Source: Paludibacteraceae bacterium (GTDB lineage: Bacteria > Bacteroidota > Bacteroidia > Bacteroidales > Paludibacteraceae). From it: a stretch of DNA of 44,123 nt. The translations under genes were made by a program, and so were the position numbers. Location of the stretch: positions 1 to 44,123 of the forward strand of contig JAFUUZ010000031.1 of NCBI GenBank assembly GCA_017471285.1, written 5' to 3'. The notes under the pieces are model-generated. The model was not told the origin of the DNA. It ran no database searches and worked only from the letters and a program-made list of their open reading frames with translations. Below are positions 31,182-41,911 of this stretch, in pieces. Position 1 is the stretch's first letter. Each line of letters begins with the position of its first letter.

Positions 31182-34157
31182 ATGAAATCGTACACGCGCA
31201 TTTGTGTTTGGTTGATCGGGATGCTATTCCCTCTCTCCTGTATTGCACAGACCGCTATCAACGGTACAGTAACCGACGTGACGGGCGAGCCGGTAATCGG
31301 CGCTACTATCTTGCAGCAAGGCACTTCCAACGGAACAATCACTGATTTCGACGGTAATTTCAGCCTGCAGGTGCCGGAAGGAGCCATGCTGGAAATCAGT
31401 TATGTAGGCTATGCCTCCCAGACTCTGGCCGCCGCTGCTGACATGAAAGTAGTGCTAAAGGAAGACACCGAGGTATTGGAAGAAGTCGTCGTAGTAGGTT
31501 ACGGAGTTCAGAAAAAAAGCGATCTGACGGGTTCCATTGCCCAAGTGAATGACAAGGATCTCCAGAAGATGCCTGCGCCCTCTTTAGGGGCAGCGCTGGA
31601 GGGACGCGCCGCCGGACTACAGGTTACCGGTTCCGGTGCGCCGGGTAGCAATGTCAGCCTCAACATCCGTGGTATCGGCAGTATCAATAACTCCCAGCCG
31701 CTGATTGTCATTGACGGAGTGCCTACTGACGTGCCGCTGAACATGATCAATATGGATGACGTGGCGAGTATTGATGTGCTCAAGGATGCTTCCGCTACTG
31801 CTATATATGGTTCGCGCGGCGCGTACGGAGTAGTGATTATCACCACCAAGAAAGGCGAGAACGAGAAAGGGCATATCGCCCTCAAAGGTTCTTTCGGCTT
31901 TGACCGGATCCAGCGTACCCTTCCTTTGCTCAATGCATCTCAGTTCGCTTCTCTCCATAATGAAATGATGGCGGCTGCCGGACAGCCTCAATACACCGCC
32001 TATGCAGACCCTACGGCATTGGGTATCGGCACCGACTGGATGTCGCAAATATGGCAGTTCGCACCAACCCAGAACTACTCCCTCAGTTATTCGGGCGGTA
32101 CCCAGAAATCCAATTTCTATGTCTCCGGGGCTTATTACGACCAGCGCGGTATCGTCAAAACAACGGATTATAAACGTATCACCCTTCAGTTCAACCATGA
32201 TACCCAGCTCTTCAATTGGCTGCGGTTCGGGCATAAACTGAGCCTCAACCATGATATCAAATCCTCCGGTGAATACAACCTCCAGAATACCATGCGCGCC
32301 CTGCCTACACAGCCTATTTACAACCCCGACGGCACATGGGCGGGCCCGGTAGGGCTGGCAATGTACGTAGGTGATATCACCAACCCGATAGGCAAAATGA
32401 ATGAGAACACCAGCACTACCAAAGGCTACAACCTGCTGGGTAATATCTATGCCGAGATCAAACCTCTTGACTGGCTCATCTTCAAGACTACCTTTGGTAT
32501 GCAGGTTATGTATTGGGATTCGGAGGGCTGGGCGCCTGCTTATGATTGGAAACCGATCGCGCAACCGGAGAGTCAGGTAACACGCCAGTTTGACAAGTCC
32601 GTCACATGGCTCTGGGACAACACCTTGACATTCATCAAGACCTTTAAGGAAAAGCACTCCTTCTCCGCCATGATCGGTTCATCCATGCAGGCGAATAACT
32701 ACGAGTATATGAGCGGTGCGGTACAGGGATTTATTTCTGCAGAAGCGCGCCAACTGAGCAACGGTCTGCTTGAGCCGACACTAAGCGGAAACAAATCAGA
32801 CTGGGCACTGCTCTCTTTCATGGGGCGTGTCACATATGGGTATGACAACCGCTATCTACTGACTGCTACCTTCCGCGCCGATGGTTCCAGCCGGTTTGCC
32901 AAGAAAAACAGATGGGGCTATTTCCCCTCCGTAGCAATCGCATGGCGCATGAGCGAGGAGCATTGGTTTGAGAAAACGTTCGCTCTTTCTGATCTCAAAC
33001 TCCGCGCCGGCTATGGTCTGACCGGTAACCAGGCCTCCGTAGGAAACTATGCCTATGCATCGCAGCTCCAGACGGTGCAGTATCTCTTTGGCGGAACCCA
33101 GGTAGCAGGGCTCGCTCCGTGGGTCTTGCCCAACCCCAATGTGCGCTGGGAGACCGTGGAGCAGTACAACGTCGGTATTGATCTGGCTCTCTTGAATCAA
33201 CGACTCCATGCCACCATCGACGGATATATCAAAAATACCAACGATATGCTGGTGCCTATGTCCGTGCCTATCAGCAGCGGTTATTCCGATGAGGCGGTTC
33301 CGAGCATCAATGCCGGAAGAATGAGAAACATGGGTATCGAACTCAGCCTCAATAGCATGAATATCAAGAAAACCAATTTCACCTGGACCACCATCGTCAA
33401 TGTGGCATACAACCACAACCGTATCCTCTCCCTCAACGACGATGTGCCGATGTATTTCGACTGCAATATTCATAAGGTAGGATACCCCGTAGCGGCGTTC
33501 TACGGATATGTGACCGATGGTATCTTCCAGACCCAGGAAGAGATAGACGCCCATGCAGTCCAGACAATCGGTTCGGACACTTATACCTCTACCCAACCGG
33601 GCGACATCCGCTTCAAGGATCTGAATAACGACGGGGTGATCAATGAGGACGACCGGACAATTCTCGGTTCGCCGAGCCCCTCTTGGACTTTCTCTATGGA
33701 CAACCGGTTTGAGTTTTACGGCGTAGATATAGAGATATATCTCCAGGGTGCTGCGGGAAACAAGATTTACAACGGAAACAGGGCGACACTCGAAGCTATG
33801 TCCGTCGCCCAGAACCAGATGATCACCGTGCTCGACCGCTGGCGTCTTGATTATCACTCCACCACCATGCCGCGTGCGGTCTTCTCGGATCCCAATAAGA
33901 ACAACCGTACCTCAGACCGCTTCCTGGAGTCGGGAGACTATCTGCGTCTTAAAAATATCACGATAGGCTACACCTTGCCAAAACACCTGACCAAGAAAGC
34001 GCTGATGGAAGAAGTACGGTTCTCTTTCTCCGCCCAGAACCTCTATACCTTAACCCGCTACACAGGCCTCGATCCGGAGGTAGGCGGATCCGGCATTGAT
34101 AGCAACGTCTATCCTATCACGCGTAATTTCACCTTTGGACTTAATATCACATTCTAA
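31182..34157 (+). CDS. SusC/RagA-type TonB-dependent outer-membrane transporter
   Basis: A 991-aa transporter. The start at 31182 gives a clean signal peptide (MKSYTRICVWLIGMLFPLSCIAQ) and a normal leader; the longer in-frame start would lie within the promoter-proximal leader. Residues about 24-100 form a carboxypeptidase-D-like domain (INGTVTDVTGEPVIGATILQ). TonB-box/plug entry follows (LEEVVVVGYGVQKKSDLTGSI, about 99-119). Plug signatures (NIRGIGSINNSQPLIVIDGVP, DATAIYGSRGAYGVVIITTKKG) lead to a 22-strand barrel, and the C-terminus (NFTFGLNITF) ends in Phe as usual. It imports oligosaccharides, probably isomalto-oligosaccharides, with the SusD partner encoded 4 bp downstream. First gene of the PUL operon. 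Confidence 0.96.
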   Translation: MKSYTRICVWLIGMLFPLSCIAQTAINGTVTDVTGEPVIGATILQQGTSNGTITDFDGNFSLQVPEGAMLEISYVGYASQTLAAAADMKVVLKEDTEVLEEVVVVGYGVQKKSDLTGSIAQVNDKDLQKMPAPSLGAALEGRAAGLQVTGSGAPGSNVSLNIRGIGSINNSQPLIVIDGVPTDVPLNMINMDDVASIDVLKDASATAIYGSRGAYGVVIITTKKGENEKGHIALKGSFGFDRIQRTLPLLNASQFASLHNEMMAAAGQPQYTAYADPTALGIGTDWMSQIWQFAPTQNYSLSYSGGTQKSNFYVSGAYYDQRGIVKTTDYKRITLQFNHDTQLFNWLRFGHKLSLNHDIKSSGEYNLQNTMRALPTQPIYNPDGTWAGPVGLAMYVGDITNPIGKMNENTSTTKGYNLLGNIYAEIKPLDWLIFKTTFGMQVMYWDSEGWAPAYDWKPIAQPESQVTRQFDKSVTWLWDNTLTFIKTFKEKHSFSAMIGSSMQANNYEYMSGAVQGFISAEARQLSNGLLEPTLSGNKSDWALLSFMGRVTYGYDNRYLLTATFRADGSSRFAKKNRWGYFPSVAIAWRMSEEHWFEKTFALSDLKLRAGYGLTGNQASVGNYAYASQLQTVQYLFGGTQVAGLAPWVLPNPNVRWETVEQYNVGIDLALLNQRLHATIDGYIKNTNDMLVPMSVPISSGYSDEAVPSINAGRMRNMGIELSLNSMNIKKTNFTWTTIVNVAYNHNRILSLNDDVPMYFDCNIHKVGYPVAAFYGYVTDGIFQTQEEIDAHAVQTIGSDTYTSTQPGDIRFKDLNNDGVINEDDRTILGSPSPSWTFSMDNRFEFYGVDIEIYLQGAAGNKIYNGNRATLEAMSVAQNQMITVLDRWRLDYHSTTMPRAVFSDPNKNNRTSDRFLESGDYLRLKNITIGYTLPKHLTKKALMEEVRFSFSAQNLYTLTRYTGLDPEVGGSGIDSNVYPITRNFTFGLNITF

Positions 34158-34161
34158 TGCT

Positions 34162-35697
34162 ATGAAAACAAAATATCTTACAGCAACTGAGAGTTGCGGT
34201 CTTACAGCAATGCGGTCCTACAGGCTGTTCATAGCCGGTCTTATAGCGTTAGCGGTCTCTGCTTGCAATTTCCTCGACCGTAAACCATGGGACTCTGTCG
34301 ATACGACCAACGGATTCCTGACCGAAGCCGATGCTATTGCTGCCGTGAACGCCTGTTATCAGCCACTCCAGTGGCCTAAACTGTACAACATGCGTATCTG
34401 GACGCTGGATATCATTGCCGGCGAGAGTGAAGTAGGAGCCGGCGGCGGTACCGATGGGCTCGAGACCGTGGAGATGGCTAATTTTATAGCCAGTTCCGAT
34501 AATTTTGCCGCCTTGGACCTTTGGAGAGGTCCTTCTCCCGGTATCCTGAGGTGTAACTTTGTGCTGGCTAATGTGCCGCAAATGGACATCGACAATGACC
34601 TGAAGGCACGCCTTTTAGGCGAAGCTCGTTTCCTGCGCGCGCATTACTATTTTATATTAGTGCGTCTGTTTGGCGGAGTTCCGATGCCCACCGAACCTCT
34701 CACTGCGGATAGCGAACTGAAAATGCCGCGTGCTTCTGCGGACGAGGTCTATACACTCATTATAGAGGATCTCAAGCAAGCGATCGCCCTTCTGCCCACG
34801 CGTAGCAAATACGGCAGCAAGGATATAGGTCGTGCCACGAAAGAGGCGGCAATGGCGGAGCTGGCGCGAGTCTATCTGACCTACAACCCCGGTCCTGCTA
34901 ACTACAGCGAAGTGGTCCGACTCTGTACGGAGATTGGCGATATGGGGTATCAGCTGGCACCAAACTATGCTGATAATTACAACCCGGCCCGTCAGAACGG
35001 CGTGGAATCAATCTTTGAGGTGCAGTATTACGGTAAGACGAACAAGGATTTCTGGTCAAACGAGAATCAGGCCTCTTGGATCAGTACCTATCAAGGACCG
35101 CGTAACTCAGGCATGGCAGCCGGGTGCTATGGATGGAACCAACCCACGCAGGAGTTTGTCAGCCAGTACGAACCCGGAGACCTGCGGAAGGACATCACCA
35201 TCTTTTATACCGGTTGTCCTACTTTCGACGGTTATACCTATTCCGGCACATGGTCCACTACGGGCTATAATGTCCGTAAGTTCCTGTTGACCAAGGCGCA
35301 GTCGCCGGACTACAATACCTCCAACCAGAACTGGATCGTTACCCGGTATGCCGATGTGCTGCTCATGAAAGCGGAAGCTCTCAATGAGTTGGGGCGTACT
35401 ACGGAAGCGGAGGAACCGCTCTACCAGGTGCGCAAGCGCGCCGGATTGACCAGCCGCGCGCAGATAGAGGGACTCTCGCAAGCACAGATGAGGGAGAAAA
35501 TCATCCATGAGCGCCGGGTGGAACTCGCCTTTGAGGGACACCGGTGGTTTGACATGTTGCGATATCCCGATAACTACGCGCTCACTTTCCTGCATTCCAT
35601 CGGCAAGACGGCTGCGACTACGAAGCATCTGCTTTTCCCGATCCCTATGCAGGAGCGGGAAGCCAATAATCTGTTAACTCAAAACCCCGGTTGGTAA
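34162..35697 (+). CDS. SusD/RagB-type glycan-binding lipoprotein
   Basis: A 511-aa surface lipoprotein that forms the lid of the SusC transporter. The start at 34162 gives a signal peptide with lipobox ALAVSAC (Cys at about residue 34). TPR-type motifs and SusD signatures are present (LLGEARFLRAHYYFILVRLFGGVP, RATKEAAMAELARVYL, YADVLLMKAEALNELG, IIHERRVELAFEGHRWFDMLRY). The signal peptide is built from the AGCRATGCGGTCYTACAG repeat, also seen in the GH66 and GH97 genes. It lies between SusC and the SusE-like gene with gaps of 4 and 1 bp, clearly one operon. Confidence 0.95.
   Translation: MKTKYLTATESCGLTAMRSYRLFIAGLIALAVSACNFLDRKPWDSVDTTNGFLTEADAIAAVNACYQPLQWPKLYNMRIWTLDIIAGESEVGAGGGTDGLETVEMANFIASSDNFAALDLWRGPSPGILRCNFVLANVPQMDIDNDLKARLLGEARFLRAHYYFILVRLFGGVPMPTEPLTADSELKMPRASADEVYTLIIEDLKQAIALLPTRSKYGSKDIGRATKEAAMAELARVYLTYNPGPANYSEVVRLCTEIGDMGYQLAPNYADNYNPARQNGVESIFEVQYYGKTNKDFWSNENQASWISTYQGPRNSGMAAGCYGWNQPTQEFVSQYEPGDLRKDITIFYTGCPTFDGYTYSGTWSTTGYNVRKFLLTKAQSPDYNTSNQNWIVTRYADVLLMKAEALNELGRTTEAEEPLYQVRKRAGLTSRAQIEGLSQAQMREKIIHERRVELAFEGHRWFDMLRYPDNYALTFLHSIGKTAATTKHLLFPIPMQEREANNLLTQNPGW
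34189..34260 (+). repeat. GGTCTTACAG/AGCGGTC repeat in the SusD signal peptide
   Basis: Three spaced GCGGTC or CCGGTC units with ACAG or ATAG tails. The stretch GGTCTTACAGCAATGCGGTC aligns with 36873-36892 of the GH66 gene at all but two positions. Confidence 0.85.
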
Positions 35698-35698
35698 T

Positions 35699-36847
35699 AT
35701 GAAAAAGAATCTTTCTACTTTGAGTGCAAGCGGTCTTTTGTCTTTGAGCGTAGCTGTCTTTATTCTTTTAGCCGCAGGCGGTCTAACCTCCTGTGAGAAA
35801 CCGGCAGAGCCGGTTGCGGAGAAAGAACTGGCACTCACGCTGTCAACAGACTCTGTTTTCTGTCTGCCGGTGTATAGGGATCTGGCGGCGTTGGAGATGT
35901 CCTGGACTCCCGGTACCAATCATGGTACAGGGTCTGCCATCGCTTATACGCTGGAGATGGACAGAGAGGGTAATAATTTCGCTGACGGTCTGAAATGGGA
36001 GATCGGGCGAACTGCCAATAGAACGATGGTATTCAGCCACCGGCAATTAGCCGATACGCTTTATCTTACCTATCCTGAGGTGAAGGAGGGCGAGTATGTG
36101 GTGTTCGACTGCCGTGTCCGGGCGCAAGTGGTGCAGACCGGAGAAGAACAAGTATCGCCTGTCGTGAAGGTGGCCATCGCATGGAATGCCACGATGATGA
36201 CCGATCTGTATCTTGTGGGAGACGCCACCCCGCACGGCTGGGATCTGGCACGGGCTACGGCGATGGTCATGGACATGACGAACTTCACTACCTTCTCTTG
36301 GACAGGCACCATGCACAAAGGCGAGTTCAAACTCATGAGCACTACGGAGGACTGGTTCCCTTGTTTCGTCAAGGATTCGACGGACGACAGCAAGATGGTC
36401 TATCGCGACAGCGAGGAACGCTATCCTGACTTCAAATGGGCTATCGCCAAAACCGGAAACTACCGCATCACTGCCGATGTAGAGGCACTGACCATCGAGA
36501 TCGCCTATCTCGGAGGCGAAGCCTACAGCCACATCTATATGATCGGCGACGCTGCACCCGGAGGCTGGAGCTGGGACAACCTGACGGAGATGCAACACCC
36601 CGAAACAGGCATCTTTACCTATCAAGGCCATCTGAATACGGGGCAGATCAAGTTCCCTACGGAGATCCGCTCCGACTGGTCCGGAGAGATGCTCTATGCG
36701 CCTGTGCCGGACTGCGCCCCTGCGGAAAACGGTACCTTTGACGCACACGCCGGAGATCCCGATAACAAATGGCTCATCCCCGAGAGCGGAGAATGGTCTA
36801 TACGAATTAACATCAATGACACCACCATAAGTTTTACTAAATTATGA
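35699..36847 (+). CDS. SusE-like starch/glucan-binding outer-membrane lipoprotein
   Basis: A 382-aa lipoprotein (lipobox LTSC, Cys at about residue 32). Residues about 45-160 form the SusE-type N-terminal beta-sandwich (LALTLSTDSVFCLPVYRDLAALEMSWTPG). Two carbohydrate-binding modules related to those of SusE and SusF follow: about 166-275 (LYLVGDATPHGWDLARA) and about 278-382 (IYMIGDAAPGGWSWDN), with the aromatic residues expected to stack on glucose rings. It has fewer modules than SusF. It helps hold glucan at the cell surface. The signal peptide uses the TTGAGTGCAAGCGGTCTTT repeat. The end overlaps the GH66 start by ATGA. Confidence 0.87.
   Translation: MKKNLSTLSASGLLSLSVAVFILLAAGGLTSCEKPAEPVAEKELALTLSTDSVFCLPVYRDLAALEMSWTPGTNHGTGSAIAYTLEMDREGNNFADGLKWEIGRTANRTMVFSHRQLADTLYLTYPEVKEGEYVVFDCRVRAQVVQTGEEQVSPVVKVAIAWNATMMTDLYLVGDATPHGWDLARATAMVMDMTNFTTFSWTGTMHKGEFKLMSTTEDWFPCFVKDSTDDSKMVYRDSEERYPDFKWAIAKTGNYRITADVEALTIEIAYLGGEAYSHIYMIGDAAPGGWSWDNLTEMQHPETGIFTYQGHLNTGQIKFPTEIRSDWSGEMLYAPVPDCAPAENGTFDAHAGDPDNKWLIPESGEWSIRININDTTISFTKL
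35720..35768 (+). repeat. AGCGGTC-type repeat in the SusE-like signal peptide
   Basis: TTTGAGTGCAAGCGGTCTTT followed by TTTGAGCGTAGCTGTCTTT. The same TTTGAGCG..AGCGGTC unit is used twice in the GH97 gene at 38975-39022. Confidence 0.85.
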
Positions 36848-38669
36848 AATCCATATCTTATAGTCCGAAGGACGGTCTTGCAGCAAAGCGGTCTTACAGG
36901 CTGCTTGCAGCCAGTCTTACAGCGTTAGCGGTCAGTGCTTTCGCACTCCCTTCCTGCAACACGATTGCGCCTCAGAATGACCCGATTACCTACGGCGAGA
37001 GTTATATCCCCTATCTCCTCTCTTCCGACAAGGCGGCTTATAAACCGGGAGAGCCGGTCATGCTGTCCATCAATTCGCTGCCCGAGGAGGCGGTAACCGT
37101 GCGTTATTCCTATCTCGGACAAGTAATCAAGGAGGAACCCGTGACCGCCAAGTCCTGGACATGGCAGCCTCCGGCGGACGATTTCCGCGGATATATGGCT
37201 TCTCTCTATATGTCCGTATCCGGACGCGACTCTGTGGTAGCATCTATCGGTATTGACGTATCATCCGAGCCGAGCCGCTTCCCCAGAAACGGTTTCCTCT
37301 CGTCCTACGGCAGCATGTCAGAGAGCGAGATCAAGACCGTCCTGGACGACCTCAACAGATATCATATCAACTATGTGCAGTTCCAGGACTGGCATTGGAA
37401 ACACCATCACCCGCTGGCGGGATCGGCTACGCAACCGATGGATAGCTGGACGGATATCATCTCCCGTAATTGCTATCGTACCACGGTGCAATCCTATATC
37501 GACGGTGCGCATAAACGCGGTATGCTGACCCTTTTCTATAACTTGGGGTACGGATGTCTGGAAGATTTCGCGACGGACGATGTGAGCCGCGAGTGGCTGC
37601 TCTATACCGACCGTAACCATACCAAGATCGACAATCACCCCTTGGGCTCGCCTTTCAAGAGCGCGATCTATCTGGCGGACATGCATAAGGAGGGTTGGCG
37701 CGATTACCTGCGCGCCCGCAACGACGAGGTCTATGCTATCTTTGATTTCGACGGATGGCAGATAGACCAGCTCGGCGCCCGTCCGGCGACCGTCTATGAT
37801 TACGAGGGAAATGAGGTGGATGTACAAGCTGCTTTCGGCTCTTTTATCGCCAATGAGAAAGCTGCGCAACCGTCCAAACGGATTGTCATGAACGCCGTCG
37901 GTCAGTATGGTCAGCAGGGACAGATAGCTGCCGCACCGATCGATTTCTGCTATACGGAGGTATGGGAACACTCCAACACCAACGGCTATTCGATCTTCTC
38001 GGATATCATCACCAACAACGCCTCTTGGTCTTCCGGCAAGCAGACGGTGCTGGCTGCCTATCTCAACTATAACCACGGCCAGAAGGGGCGCGGCTATTTC
38101 AATACACCCGGCATCCTGATGGCTACGGCAGCTGCTTCGGCTTGGGGAGGTACCATCCTGCAGATGGGGGAACACATGCTCTGCCATGAGTATTTCCCTG
38201 ATGATAACTTGACAATGACAGGCGAACTCAAACGGGCATTGGTCCGCTATTATGATTTCGCGGTGGCATACGAGAACCTGCTGCGGCCGGAGGTACCGGC
38301 TGATGCAATCAACAGCGATTGGTACGGCGTGGATATCACCAGTCCGCACGACAGTTGTGTCTTTAACCAATGGGGACCCCAACTCAATCAGATCGCTACG
38401 GTGGGCCGTCATGTCGGCGCACGCGACGTCATTCACCTGCTATCATACCGAAATGCCACTCATCTCGACTGGTGCGACTCCGAGGGAGACCAAGCGCCGC
38501 AAAGTTTGCTGAGGAATATACCCATCTCCTTTGCAACTGATAAACAGCCCGCGCGTATATGGGTCGCCACGCCTGATGACCGGCATGGAGATGCGTTGGA
38601 GGTTGATTTCGAGTATGCCGGAGGACAAGTCACAATGACCCTTCCCGCGCTCCAATATTGGACCATGAT

Positions 38670-38685
<16 letters not shown>
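36844..38685 (+). CDS. GH66 glycoside hydrolase (dextranase/cycloisomaltooligosaccharide-type)
   Basis: A 613-aa enzyme, secreted or lipoprotein (lipobox-like ALPSC at about 36). An Ig-like N-terminal domain (YKPGEPVMLSINSLP, about 60-135) precedes the GH66 (beta/alpha)8 barrel, which begins RNGFLSSYGSMSESEIKTVLDDLNRYHINYVQFQDWHWKH (about 148 on). The predicted nucleophile is D308 in GWQIDQLG and the acid/base is E372 in CYTEVWE. A C-terminal beta domain closes the protein. GH66 enzymes hydrolyse alpha-1,6 glucans or form cyclic isomaltooligosaccharides. No large CITase insertion module is obvious, so a plain dextranase is more likely, but this is inference. The last residues (VIDN and the stop) are encoded by the AATTGATAATTGA repeat. 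Confidence 0.9.
36863..36940 (+). repeat. GGTCTTACAG/AGCGGTC repeat in the GH66 signal peptide
   Basis: AGTCCGAAGGACGGTCTT, CAGCAAAGCGGTCTTACAG and GTTAGCGGTCAGTGC appear in series. The first unit also opens the GH97 insertion (AGTCCGCAGGACGGTCTT), and the rest aligns with the SusD signal region. Confidence 0.87.
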
Positions 38686-40957
<2,272 letters not shown>

Positions 40958-41002
40958 AACGATAATTAACCCTTTTTATGAACCATTCAAAATCATTGTA
41001 TT

Positions 41003-41830
41003 ATGAAAAAGATTTACTCTTTGCTCGTAGCACTGATGGCTGTATCAACCCTCTCTGCGAAAACCATTTACCTCCAAGCTAACGAGGATTGGAAGTCCTT
41101 CGGCGCTGTGTTCTTTGTCCATTCATGGGGAGGAGCCGCGGATGCGGACGCCAAGTTAGTTGCCGTAGAAGGCGAAGAATACCTCTTCTCCGTTGACATC
41201 CCCGATGACAACAACAATCTGCTTTTTGTCCGTGCGCAGGGCGAAAGCGAGTCTATCCCATGGGAAAGTGAAAACCTCTGGACCAAAACAGGAGATCTCG
41301 AAATCCCGGAAGGAAAAGACTGCTACTATCTGGTAGGCTGGACGGACGGAACATGGCTCGCTCATGGCGAAAGACCGGCTGTCTCTATCGTAGGTAATTT
41401 CGCAGGGGACGAATCATGGGGACCCGGTGCGCACCCGATGACCATTGCCGAAGACAAGGCAAGCGCAAGCGTGACTTTCGCCCTGGAGGCAGGTTCCTAT
41501 GAGATGAAAGTATGGCTCGAAGGATTCTACCTCAGCCTCAACGGTGAAGGAGAGACGCTCTTCGGTCTCCATCGTGACTGGGATCATGCGGATAATGTCA
41601 ATATCGTGAATGAAGGCCGTAACTTCGCTCTCACCGCCGACCAAGCCGGTGACTATACCTTCACATGGACGTTCGCAAGTCAGAACTTGGTGGTTTCCTT
41701 CCCGGAACTTCCTTCGGCGGTGGAGAATATCCAGGCTGAAGGCAAATCGGTTAAACGCATTGTGGATGGTCAACTGATCATCATCCGTGACGGCAAGACC
41801 TTCAACGTCCTCGGCGCTGAAATCAAATAA
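41003..41830 (+). CDS. Secreted beta-rich PUL-associated protein with short C-terminal sorting-like tail
   Basis: A 275-aa exported protein (signal peptide MKKIYSLLVALMAVSTLSA). Two beta-sandwich domains are suggested: about 20-115 (IYLQANEDWKSFGAVFFVHSWGG...YYLVGWTDGTW) and about 125-235 (VSIVGNFAGDESWGPGAHPM...). Both resemble small starch-binding or Ig-like modules rich in Trp, so glucan binding is plausible but unproven. The last 27 residues (VKRIVDGQLIIIRDGKTFNVLGAEIK) match the tails of the two LRR proteins at 9541-9615 and 11608-11686. It lies 45 bp after the GH97 gene in the same direction, and its leader shares ATTAACCCTTTT with susC. Probably the last gene of the PUL. Confidence 0.8.
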   Translation: MKKIYSLLVALMAVSTLSAKTIYLQANEDWKSFGAVFFVHSWGGAADADAKLVAVEGEEYLFSVDIPDDNNNLLFVRAQGESESIPWESENLWTKTGDLEIPEGKDCYYLVGWTDGTWLAHGERPAVSIVGNFAGDESWGPGAHPMTIAEDKASASVTFALEAGSYEMKVWLEGFYLSLNGEGETLFGLHRDWDHADNVNIVNEGRNFALTADQAGDYTFTWTFASQNLVVSFPELPSAVENIQAEGKSVKRIVDGQLIIIRDGKTFNVLGAEIK

Positions 41831-41857
41831 ATCTTTAGGGCTTCTGCCCAATACCGG

Positions 41858-41883
41858 CCCTGCGGGATTGGTTTCCCGCAGGG
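41858..41883 (+). other. Strong intergenic hairpin after the PUL
   Basis: A perfect 10-bp stem CCCTGCGGGA/TCCCGCAGGG closes a 6-nt loop, with a smaller GGGC/GCCC hairpin just before it (41838-41849). Only a weak T-run follows, so it may be an attenuator or 3'-end stabiliser rather than a full terminator. Confidence 0.7.
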
Positions 41884-41911
41884 TTACTAAATGATTTTAA
41901 TCCAAAATAGT

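Noticed and set aside
34096..34161. Upstream in-frame start for SusD
   Set aside because: It would overlap the end of SusC by 62 bp and put non-signal residues before the lipoprotein signal; the ATG at 34162 lies 4 bp after the SusC stop.
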